In this document: piece after piece, positions 9,697 to 16,927 of the stretch
Layout: every line of letters begins with the position of its first letter
How positions within the stretch are numbered: position 1 is the first letter of the stretch
From: Sphingobacterium populi
Lineage (GTDB): Bacteria > Bacteroidota > Bacteroidia > Sphingobacteriales > Sphingobacteriaceae
DNA: 64,000 nucleotides
Direction of reading: 5' to 3'
Assembly: GCF_001586775.1 (NCBI RefSeq)
Contig: NZ_LQXS01000001.1
Span: 930,001-994,000, forward strand
The notes under the pieces: model-generated
What the model was told of the DNA's origin: nothing
The model's input: the letters and a program-made list of their open reading frames with translations, nothing else
Database searches by the model: none
Program-made: the position numbers and the translations under genes

Positions 9697-10870
9697 TCGA
9701 CTGCTACAGGCTGATGTACAAAACTATATCCAGGCGCATCGTCAGGAGTTGCCCGCAACTATTGCGTTGCGCAAAAGCCCTTTTTCGGATGTGAGCTCAA
9801 GCGAATTGGCTGCTCAAATCGACGGTTGGCAACGTTGCGTATCCAAGTTGCCCACATGGGCTTTTAGCGAGCAGATCGTCTATCCTCCGAAACTCAATTT
9901 GGAGCAATGTTCATCCGAGCATACCGCCTTGATCAAACAACAGATTATTCGCAAAGGAGCTCGCGTGGTCGATCTAACGGGTGGTTTTGGTGTAGATAGC
10001 TGCTATATGGCGCAGCACGCTGAACAAGTGACGCACTGCGAGTTGAACGAAAATTTGTCGGAGATCGTGGCGCACAATGCACAAGTCTTGGGTGTTAAAA
10101 ATCTGCATTGCATCTCTGGAGACGGCATTGCCTATTTGCAAGAGCAGGCCGACGATAGCTTTGATTACATTTACATCGATCCTTCGCGCCGCGTGAGCCA
10201 GAGCAAAGTTTTCTTACTAGAAGACTGTGAGCCGAATATCGTGGCTCTGCAGGAGCTGTTTTTTGCCAAATCCGATCGCATTATTACCAAGGTTTCTCCG
10301 CTATTAGACATTACGCAAGCATTGCGCTCACTAAAACATGTAACGAATGTATATGTGATCAGTTTAGATAATGACTGCAAGGAACTCCTGTTTATTCAAA
10401 AACGGGGCTTTGAAGGCGATCCATTGATTTCTGCCATCCGCCTTTTCAAGGATCAGTTACAGGAATTTTCGTTTAGGATGGTAGAGGAGAAATCATTACG
10501 AAGTGAATACCGCACACCACAACGCTTTTTGTATGAACCCGATGTGAGTGTGGTAAAAGCGGGCGCATTTAAGAGCGTAGCCAAGGAATATCAACTCGGA
10601 AAATTACACCTTCACTCCCACTTATACACGTCAGACAATTTGATTTCTGATTTTCCGGGCAAGGCTTTTGAGATTATGGAAGTATTTCCATTTGGCGATC
10701 TCAAACGTAAAAAAACCTTTGCGAAAGCCAATATTACCACGCGTAACTTTCCACTAAAGGTAGAAGAAATCCGCAAGAAATTTAAGATTCAGGATGGAGG
10801 TCAAATACACCTCTTCTTTACCACCGATCTGGAAGATGCACTCACAGTGCTGGTCTGCGAAAGACGGTAA
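9689..10870 (+). CDS. Class I SAM-dependent methyltransferase with THUMP-like domain
   Basis: A 393-residue Rossmann-fold methyltransferase. The SAM-binding glycine motif is VVDLTGGFGVDS (about residues 95-106), the acidic strand-2 residue is in HCELNE, and the catalytic strand-4 motif is IDPSRR. The C-terminal third resembles the THUMP-like domain of a Bacteroidota/actinobacterial methyltransferase family of unknown target; RNA is plausible from the THUMP-like part. The start codon lies inside the last codons of lysC, indicating translational coupling, although no metabolic link is obvious. The substrate is not known. Confidence 0.85.
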   Translation: MNNRLLQADVQNYIQAHRQELPATIALRKSPFSDVSSSELAAQIDGWQRCVSKLPTWAFSEQIVYPPKLNLEQCSSEHTALIKQQIIRKGARVVDLTGGFGVDSCYMAQHAEQVTHCELNENLSEIVAHNAQVLGVKNLHCISGDGIAYLQEQADDSFDYIYIDPSRRVSQSKVFLLEDCEPNIVALQELFFAKSDRIITKVSPLLDITQALRSLKHVTNVYVISLDNDCKELLFIQKRGFEGDPLISAIRLFKDQLQEFSFRMVEEKSLRSEYRTPQRFLYEPDVSVVKAGAFKSVAKEYQLGKLHLHSHLYTSDNLISDFPGKAFEIMEVFPFGDLKRKKTFAKANITTRNFPLKVEEIRKKFKIQDGGQIHLFFTTDLEDALTVLVCERR

Positions 10871-10897
10871 AAAAGAGGTGCTGATAATTTTTTGCTT

Positions 10898-11821
10898 TTA
10901 TTTAGCGTAGCTCGCTTTTACAAAGTCCGCTTGCTGCAAGTAATCAATGCTTTCTTTTAAACCTTGCTCTAAGTCACCACTCACTTCTTCAAGTTCCACG
11001 AAGATATGTTTTAATCCAGCCGCATCTGCATTGCGAAAGATCGCATCGAAGCCGACCATCCCGCTTTGACCGATCTCTTTGTGGTCTTTGATATGTAGTG
11101 TTGTAAAACGATTTGGATATTTCTTGAAATATTCTACTGGACTAGCATTGCCTATCACCGCCCAATATACGTCCATCTCGTAAAAGACAAACTCTGGATC
11201 CGTATTCTCGATCATATAATCGTACATCACCGCTTGATCTTCTACTTTTCTAAACTCGTGCGCGTGATTGTGATAGCCATATTTGATTCCTTGCTCTTTG
11301 CATAATTTTCCAACCTCATTCAGATAGCGACAATGCACAGCTAGCTCTTTTATCGTTTTTGGCACATCCATCCATGGCGTGACGATATAGCTCATTCCAG
11401 CAGTTTTGTGTGCTTGGATAGTCGTAGCCCACCACGCTAGTGCTTTCGTAAAATCTTCGTTTGCCACTTCTTCGGCAGATAGCGGTCTTGCTACGTGCGA
11501 AGACAAAACTTTCATACCAACAGATTCCACTTTTTGTTTAAAGTCTTCCGGGGCAGTATTGTAAAATTTTCCATCGCGAAATCCGGCTGTCTCGACCGAA
11601 GTATAGCCCATATCGGCTAATTTTTGCAATACATTGACGTAATCCGCATTGTACGATTTTGGGTCAACATGGCTTCCTAGCATACTGCGAACAGAGTACA
11701 ACTGTAATCCGATTTCTTTTTTAGCTTGTTGTGGTTGTTGCGCAAAAGTGTTGTTTGGAGAGACGCTCAGCATGAAAAGCACCGTTCCCAGCACCGAGGA
11801 TTTAATCATTTGTTGGTACAT
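10898..11821 (-). CDS. Secreted sugar phosphate isomerase/epimerase-like TIM-barrel protein
   Basis: A 307-residue protein with an N-terminal signal peptide (hydrophobic stretch about residues 8-25, ending near TFAQ) and an AP-endonuclease-2/xylose-isomerase-like TIM barrel. Recognisable features are IGLQLYSVRSML at the start of the barrel, the metal-site segment YHNHAHEF, and HIKDHKEIG and ELEEVSGD toward the end, which fit the His/Glu/Asp metal ligands of this superfamily. Many Bacteroidota carry exported copies that act on sugars or keto-sugars. The actual substrate cannot be told. It converges with the methyltransferase gene and is divergent from the DUF1349 gene. Confidence 0.88.
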   Translation of the reverse strand: MYQQMIKSSVLGTVLFMLSVSPNNTFAQQPQQAKKEIGLQLYSVRSMLGSHVDPKSYNADYVNVLQKLADMGYTSVETAGFRDGKFYNTAPEDFKQKVESVGMKVLSSHVARPLSAEEVANEDFTKALAWWATTIQAHKTAGMSYIVTPWMDVPKTIKELAVHCRYLNEVGKLCKEQGIKYGYHNHAHEFRKVEDQAVMYDYMIENTDPEFVFYEMDVYWAVIGNASPVEYFKKYPNRFTTLHIKDHKEIGQSGMVGFDAIFRNADAAGLKHIFVELEEVSGDLEQGLKESIDYLQQADFVKASYAK

Positions 11822-11929
11822 GTTAATATGTTTGTTGTTAGCGTAGATTTTGGTTCATAGATTATCAAGACTTGCTTTACTGTGCAAATTTTAATAACAT
11901 CGTAAATATATTAAACTATCTACAAATAC

Positions 11930-12601
11930 ATGAACAAATTGAGAATTATTGTCATCTTGACCATTGTAATTATCCTTACTTCATTTTCTACCGAAGTTGC
12001 TGCGCAAAAATTGGAAAAGATGACTTGGTTTAATGAACCGAGCAAGTGGGAAATAGAAAATGAAACCTTGCAAATGTTCGTAACTCCGAAAAGCGATTAT
12101 TGGCGAATCTCGCATTATGGTTTCACAGTCGATGACGCACCATTTTATTATACCGAACGTGGTGGAGAATTTGAAGTGAAGGTTAAAATATCAGCAGATT
12201 ACGAAGCTAGATTTGATCAAGCTGGATTAATGCTTCGCATCGATCACGAAAACTACATCAAAGCGGGAATCGAATTTGTAGACGGCAAATACAATCTAAG
12301 CGCCGTAGTAACACACAAAACAAGTGATTGGAGTATCGTACCTATCGATAAAGCCATACCGTTTGTCTGGATCAAGGCCATACGCAGACTGGACGCGGTG
12401 GAAGTGTTCTATTCCTTTGATGACAAAACATACACCATGATGCGCAATGCGTGGTTGCAAGACAATCATCCCGTCAAAGTTGGTGTGATGGCCGCTTGTC
12501 CAGATGGTGATGGATTTGACGTGAAATTCGAGCAATTTAAAATTACGCCATTGGCAGACCAGCGCCGCACCGAATGGTTACAAAAAAATGCGGGAGATTA
12601 A
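11930..12601 (+). CDS. DUF1349 family secreted protein
   Basis: A 223-residue protein with a signal peptide (hydrophobic residues about 5-22, cleavage near VAAQ). The mature part matches DUF1349, a concanavalin/LamG-like beta-sandwich fold, with segments such as TWFNEPSKW, FDQAGLMLRIDHENYIKAG and WLQDNHPVKVG. Family members are often found near carbohydrate-active enzymes; some fungal homologues are regulators of gluconeogenesis. No catalytic residues can be identified. It is divergently transcribed from the TIM-barrel gene with a gap of about 110 bases, which probably holds both promoters. Confidence 0.85.
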   Translation: MNKLRIIVILTIVIILTSFSTEVAAQKLEKMTWFNEPSKWEIENETLQMFVTPKSDYWRISHYGFTVDDAPFYYTERGGEFEVKVKISADYEARFDQAGLMLRIDHENYIKAGIEFVDGKYNLSAVVTHKTSDWSIVPIDKAIPFVWIKAIRRLDAVEVFYSFDDKTYTMMRNAWLQDNHPVKVGVMAACPDGDGFDVKFEQFKITPLADQRRTEWLQKNAGD

Positions 12602-12705
12602 TCTCGGAAAGGGATTAAGGTATTGACATTTCGCTGACTAACAGGAAGAACAATTGTGACGATAACGAGACGATACAAGGCGCTTTAGGCTCGTATCTTT
12701 GATTT

Positions 12706-13710
12706 ATGAAAAACGTAAAATTTTCGACGCTCGAACTTGCAACCGTAGTAAAAGGCGATAATCTCGCTGGTGCTATGGCGCGCACAGTCGAAAGCGCACA
12801 AGCCTCTGAGCAATACGGATTCGAACGGATCTGGTTGGCTGAGCATCATAATATGGAATACATTGCGAGTTCGGCCACCTCATTACTTATACAACATGTG
12901 GCTAGCCAAACGAAGCAAATCCGTGTAGGATCTGGCGGCATTATGCTGCCAAATCACGCACCTTTAGTCATTGCGGAACAATTTGGTACACTGGAAACAC
13001 TTTTCCCGGGTCGTGTAGAAATCGGTTTGGGTCGTGCGCCAGGCACGGATCAGCAAACGGCCATGGCATTGCGACGTAATAATCTGAACACTTCTTTTTA
13101 TTTCAAAGACGATGTGCAAGCCTTGCAGCAATATCTAAGTGCAGACAACCATACATCCAAGGTAAGAGCGTTTCCGGGCGAAGGTCTGGAAATTCCACTG
13201 TGGATTTTGGGATCAAGTACAGATAGTGCTTATTTAGCAGCCGAACTTGGATTACCTTATGCGTTTGCAGCACATTTTGCTCCTGCAATGCTGGGGCAAG
13301 CGATTGAGATATACCGAGCAAATTTTAAAGCCAGTGAGCAATTGCAGGAACCGTACGTTTTGATTTGCGCAAATGTGATACCCGCTAATACTAATGAAGA
13401 AGCACAGCTTTTATCCACTAGCTTATTCAATATGTTTTGCGGCATCATTACCAATCGCAGAGCGCCGCTTTCACCTCCAACGACAGAACCTATCTATGCT
13501 GGAATTGCCGAAATTGAGCAGGCGGTACAGTCCATGGTGAGCTGTACTTTTATAGGAGATACTCCGACTTTGGTAAGCGAACTATCGGAATTCATTGCGC
13601 GTTATCAGCCAGATGAAATCATGACTACTAATTACATATTCGACAACCAGAAGCGCCTAGATGCTTTCCGATTGACAGCAGACATCTTTCAAAAAATTAA
13701 CAACAATTAG
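12706..13710 (+). CDS. Luciferase-like LLM-class flavin-dependent oxidoreductase
   Basis: A 334-residue cytosolic flavin-dependent monooxygenase-like TIM barrel of the bacterial luciferase superfamily, MsnO8 type. The diagnostic segments are YGFERIWLAEHHNMEYIASSA, the FMN-phosphate region VGSGGIMLPNHAPL, and FPGRVEIGLGRAPGTD. Substrates of such proteins are usually unknown. A TATCTTTG match to the Bacteroidota -7 box sits at 12694-12701, very near the start codon, without a convincing -33 element. A small conserved protein gene starts 1 base after its stop, and both end at the hairpin at about 13979-14017. Confidence 0.9.
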   Translation: MKNVKFSTLELATVVKGDNLAGAMARTVESAQASEQYGFERIWLAEHHNMEYIASSATSLLIQHVASQTKQIRVGSGGIMLPNHAPLVIAEQFGTLETLFPGRVEIGLGRAPGTDQQTAMALRRNNLNTSFYFKDDVQALQQYLSADNHTSKVRAFPGEGLEIPLWILGSSTDSAYLAAELGLPYAFAAHFAPAMLGQAIEIYRANFKASEQLQEPYVLICANVIPANTNEEAQLLSTSLFNMFCGIITNRRAPLSPPTTEPIYAGIAEIEQAVQSMVSCTFIGDTPTLVSELSEFIARYQPDEIMTTNYIFDNQKRLDAFRLTADIFQKINNN

Positions 13711-13711
13711 T

Positions 13712-13957
13712 ATGCGCGTATTAGCAGAATTACCTCATCCTTCTTTCAAGATTAGCCTATTTGGAATGAACCAAAAGTTCATTATCAAATTCGAACAAGG
13801 CACATTAGAACAGTCCTATAAAATTGCCGAAACTGATATCATCGGCGGAGTGAATGGTGTGTTCGAATTGATAGATGAAGCATTTTTAAAGAAGGTAGAA
13901 GATACCTTTCAGCAGATGCGAAGCAGTTTTGTGGACGCTTACAAAAGATATGAATAA
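13712..13957 (+). CDS. Small conserved Bacteroidota protein, unknown function
   Basis: An 81-residue protein without signal peptide or membrane segment. The sequence begins MRVLAELPHP, contains the segment MNQKFIIKFEQGTLEQSYK, and ends in a charged helix. I recognise it as the type of small cytosolic protein conserved in Sphingobacteria and Flavobacteria without an assigned role. The start is one base after the stop codon of the flavin oxidoreductase, so the two are almost certainly co-translated. No known motif identifies a function. Confidence 0.75.
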   Translation: MRVLAELPHPSFKISLFGMNQKFIIKFEQGTLEQSYKIAETDIIGGVNGVFELIDEAFLKKVEDTFQQMRSSFVDAYKRYE

Positions 13958-13978
13958 TTAGTTCATATATCTACTATT

Positions 13979-14017
13979 AAAAACCTGTTAAACAATACTT
14001 TGATTAACAGGTTTTTT
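13979..14017 (+). terminator. Rho-independent terminator after the flavin oxidoreductase operon
   Basis: Stem AAAAACCTGTTAA (13979-13991) pairs with TTAACAGGTTTTTT (14004-14017) over a 12-base loop, with the T tract on the plus strand. It lies about 20 bases past the stop of the 81-residue protein gene. Confidence 0.85.
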
Positions 14018-14144
14018 GTTTTCAGAATATTATTTGGCATTTGACCGCTAAGAAACACCTGTCAATATCAATGACATAAACAATTTATATATATAATTTA
14101 TGTAATATATTTATAATGAAAATATTAAATAATACCACAAAATA

Positions 14145-14828
14145 TTATTTGGTAAGCATATTTTGAAGAATTTGCACACTATTTACCGCAGTTTCCTCAA
14201 TTAGGATTGTTTGTCTAGGTACGGCATATTGCGACGCATTTGGATCTACAAAAATAAGCGTACAGTCACTCTTCAAGTGGTATAAAAGGTTGGCCGCTGG
14301 GTATACTTGTAGTGAAGTACCGACTACGATAAAGACATCTGCCTCTTCTGCAAGAGCGATTGCTTCATCCATTGCTGGAACAGCTTCGCCGAACCAAACA
14401 ACATGCGGCCTTAACGGCGCGCCACGCTCACAACGATCATCCATCGAGAGCGTATCTCCTACTATCGGATAAACAGCAGACGGATCAATGGAAGACTGCG
14501 ACTTCGTGATTTGCCCATGCAAATGCAGTACGCGATCACTACCAGCGCGCTCATGGAGATCATCAATATTTTGGGTGATAATTTGCACATCCTCTATCTT
14601 TGCTAAGTCCGCCAGATATTGATGCGCTGCATTAGGCTGTGCCGCTAAGCAAGCCTTTCTTCTTACATTATAAAAGTTTTGAACAAGTGTTGGATTGCGC
14701 TGCCATGCTTCTGGTGTAGCGACGTCTTCGATCCGATAACCTTCCCACAATCCATCCGCTCCGCGGAAGGTTTTCAAACCACTTTCGGCGGATATACCCG
14801 CTCCTGTAAACACCACAATCTTTCTCAT
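14145..14828 (-). CDS. cobB: NAD-dependent protein deacylase, class III-type sirtuin
   Basis: A 227-residue cytosolic sirtuin that removes acyl groups from lysine with NAD. NAD-binding motifs are FTGAGISAESGLKTFRG at the N-terminus and ITQNIDDLHERAG near residue 90; the catalytic base is H104 in HLHG. The substrate-pocket pair Y53 and R56 (YNVR) is the Tyr-x-x-Arg signature of SIRT5/CobB-type enzymes that prefer malonyl, succinyl and glutaryl lysine. The usual four zinc cysteines are not present; the small domain has instead an SQSSIDPS segment and a single Cys in DRCERG. The gene is monocistronic and convergent with the preceding operon. Confidence 0.93.
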   Translation of the reverse strand: MRKIVVFTGAGISAESGLKTFRGADGLWEGYRIEDVATPEAWQRNPTLVQNFYNVRRKACLAAQPNAAHQYLADLAKIEDVQIITQNIDDLHERAGSDRVLHLHGQITKSQSSIDPSAVYPIVGDTLSMDDRCERGAPLRPHVVWFGEAVPAMDEAIALAEEADVFIVVGTSLQVYPAANLLYHLKSDCTLIFVDPNASQYAVPRQTILIEETAVNSVQILQNMLTK

Positions 14829-15070
14829 AAATACGTTTTGAATATAGCTGTAAAAATAAGGATACGGGAAGAAATGTGACTCGACAAATCGATCTATTGT
14901 AATCTGCTAGATTTGTTCCGTTTTCGGGGTATCTACTATTTTCTCGCAGCAGATAGCATGGCATAAAAGGTTCCGATCAGGAGCTATGCATTCGGCTGTG
15001 ATGGGAATGCTGCACAGATAAAAGGTTAAATGCGTTTTTCTAAGACACATCGTATCATTTTCTTGCTATA
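14829..15070. other. Intergenic region between the sirtuin and thioredoxin-fold genes
   Basis: About 240 bases with no convincing gene. It would contain the sirtuin promoter and the 3' end of the thioredoxin-fold transcript. I see no strong hairpin. Confidence 0.4.
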
Positions 15071-16282
15071 CTAATTGACAATTGACAGCATCTTTTTATT
15101 CAAATTATCCATCAAGCTACGCAAGCCTGTCGGGATAATATCCGTATCAGGATTTTCTTGATGAAAAAGATCGATCGATTTTTTATAATAATTCATCGCG
15201 ATGTCGTGATTACCCAAGCGCTCCTCTACCTGACCACCAATAGCATAAACCTGACTGCTCTCGCCCTCTTGCATACAAGTACCAATCCACACTTGTGATT
15301 GTTTTACCAAGTTTTCGTCTTCAATATTTGTAAATAAAACAGTCATCACACCATCAAGCAAACGATCTGTCGGCTTCTTAAACGCTGTGGCGTAACTATC
15401 CGCTTCTACTAATTCAATTAGATTATCATATTGCTTGGTAGCACAGAATAATGTTTTTTCGCCGTGGTAAAGCGCTCGATCCACATTGCCCAGATTAGAT
15501 GATTTTAGTTTTTGAGCCGCTTCCGTATACTGTTTTACATCACCAGCGATAGCATAATTTTCTAGACTTAACTCTATAGGTCTTTTCAACAAAGCTTTTA
15601 CAGTTTCCTCGCCATGTAAATCGATCAGCTTATCGCTATTTTCTCTCACAAACAGGTAGTCTTTAGTTGTATCACTAATCATATACCGCTCAGCCAAAGC
15701 GATCACTTCCTCATTACTTAACTCCTCTACAGCTCCTACATCCCACAATTTGTAATATACTTCATGAATATTAGGCTGGCGAAATTGCTGTAATAGTGTG
15801 ATATACGAGAGCAAGAATGGAAGATCATAATCGCCAGAAAGGTATTGTGCTTGCGCTTTGAATAACGGCGATTTTTCAGGCTCTTTTGCTTCTGCTAATC
15901 GCTGGAAGAAATCCGGTACAGACTGATAACTGGTGAAAGAATACTGCTGCTTGCCTGTTTCATCTAGCACGAAAAATGCAGGTATACCATTTGTACGATA
16001 TGTTTTGTTCAACTTCTTACCATTGGCAGAATCATAATCAACTTTATAAAACAAATAATCTTGATTCAATGCTGCAATCAAAGTCGAATCGATAAACACA
16101 TCGCGTTCCATCATTTTGCAGGGAGCGCACCAATCAGCAGTGTAATAAAGCATCACAGGTTTGTCTACTTCGGCAGAAATCGCAAGTACGCTTTCCAAAT
16201 TGCCTTGATACATTTTTAAAGAATCGGTTTGAGCAACGGTGTAATTTGTAATAAGAAAACACAAAAACAATAGTCGTAACAT
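15071..16282 (-). CDS. Exported thioredoxin-fold protein with TPR-like C-terminal region
   Basis: A 403-residue protein with a signal peptide (residues 1-18, ending TVAQ). A thioredoxin domain follows at about residues 25-135 with the redox motif WCAPC (C52 and C55) and a cis-proline in NGIPAFFV. The remaining 260 residues are helical and look like repeats of the TPR type, ending in GNHDIAMNYYKKSIDLF. The architecture fits a periplasmic disulfide reductase or thiol-disulfide exchange protein, possibly acting in envelope protein folding. Partner proteins are not evident from the neighbours. Confidence 0.85.
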   Translation of the reverse strand: MLRLLFLCFLITNYTVAQTDSLKMYQGNLESVLAISAEVDKPVMLYYTADWCAPCKMMERDVFIDSTLIAALNQDYLFYKVDYDSANGKKLNKTYRTNGIPAFFVLDETGKQQYSFTSYQSVPDFFQRLAEAKEPEKSPLFKAQAQYLSGDYDLPFLLSYITLLQQFRQPNIHEVYYKLWDVGAVEELSNEEVIALAERYMISDTTKDYLFVRENSDKLIDLHGEETVKALLKRPIELSLENYAIAGDVKQYTEAAQKLKSSNLGNVDRALYHGEKTLFCATKQYDNLIELVEADSYATAFKKPTDRLLDGVMTVLFTNIEDENLVKQSQVWIGTCMQEGESSQVYAIGGQVEERLGNHDIAMNYYKKSIDLFHQENPDTDIIPTGLRSLMDNLNKKMLSIVN

Positions 16283-16353
16283 ACCATAAATAGCTAGTAG
16301 ATAGCCAAATATAATGAAATAATATCAACTCTCCTACCTGCACCACCTAGCTA

Positions 16354-16818
16354 CTACAAGAAAGGCTTCATCTCCTCTTCGATCTGCTTGCGGTGCACCA
16401 TCAAGCGTTTGGCGTATTCTTCTTGTTTCTTTTCTTCCTCGGTATGAGGAACCCACTTGGGGACGGACACCGATTTGCCCTCATCGTCGGTCGCGACGAA
16501 AACAATGATGCAGTGCGTTTTCTTCTCGAAAGTTTCCTTTTTCAGATCACGGGCAAACACATTGATCGCAATATGCATACTTGTCGATCCGGTGTAGATC
16601 ACATGTGCTTCTACTTTTACAATTTGGCCTATTTTGATGGGTTGATAAAAGCGAATACCGCCGACATATACGGTGACGCAATATCGTCCGCTCCAAGTAC
16701 TAGCACAAGCATATCCTGCTTGATCAATCCATTTCATCACGCTGCCACCATGTACTTTGCCACCGTAATTAATATCAGAAGGTTCGGAAATAAATTGAAA
16801 TACTAAAGGCGTGTTCAT
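16354..16818 (-). CDS. Acyl-CoA thioesterase, hotdog fold
   Basis: A 154-residue cytosolic hotdog-fold thioesterase of the YciA/BACH group that hydrolyses acyl-CoA. The signature is the hotdog helix NYGGKVHGGSVMKWIDQAGYACA near residues 18-40, followed by the strand VEAHVIYTGSTSMHI. The C-terminal tail is a highly charged helix (EEEKKQEEYAKRL). The length is normal. It lies upstream of the thioredoxin-fold gene on the same strand with a gap of about 70 bases. Confidence 0.92.
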   Translation of the reverse strand: MNTPLVFQFISEPSDINYGGKVHGGSVMKWIDQAGYACASTWSGRYCVTVYVGGIRFYQPIKIGQIVKVEAHVIYTGSTSMHIAINVFARDLKKETFEKKTHCIIVFVATDDEGKSVSVPKWVPHTEEEKKQEEYAKRLMVHRKQIEEEMKPFL

Positions 16819-16864
16819 GTTGCGTCGATATGGTGATAAATAGTTATAGTACTACAATGTAAGC

Positions 16865-16919
16865 AAAAAAAATCGACCAGCTTCTGGGATAGATTAAACT
16901 ACCGTTGAAGCTGGCCGAT
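16865..16919 (-). terminator. Terminator of the hydroxyproline operon
   Basis: Arms ATCGACCAGCTTC (16872-16884) and GAAGCTGGCCGAT (16907-16919) pair with one mismatch over a 22-base loop. The A-run at 16865-16872 becomes a U tract in the minus-strand transcript. It lies just past the stop of the last gene (S9 peptidase) of the minus-strand operon. Confidence 0.75.
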
Positions 16920-16927
16920 CTACGTCG

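Noticed and set aside
12598-12618. Hairpin TTAATC/GATTAA after the DUF1349 gene as a terminator
   Set aside because: Only a 6-bp stem and no T tract.
14075-14140. AT-rich run downstream of the sirtuin gene as a possible origin or repeat
   Set aside because: It is a short low-complexity stretch between convergent genes, without iterons or DnaA boxes.
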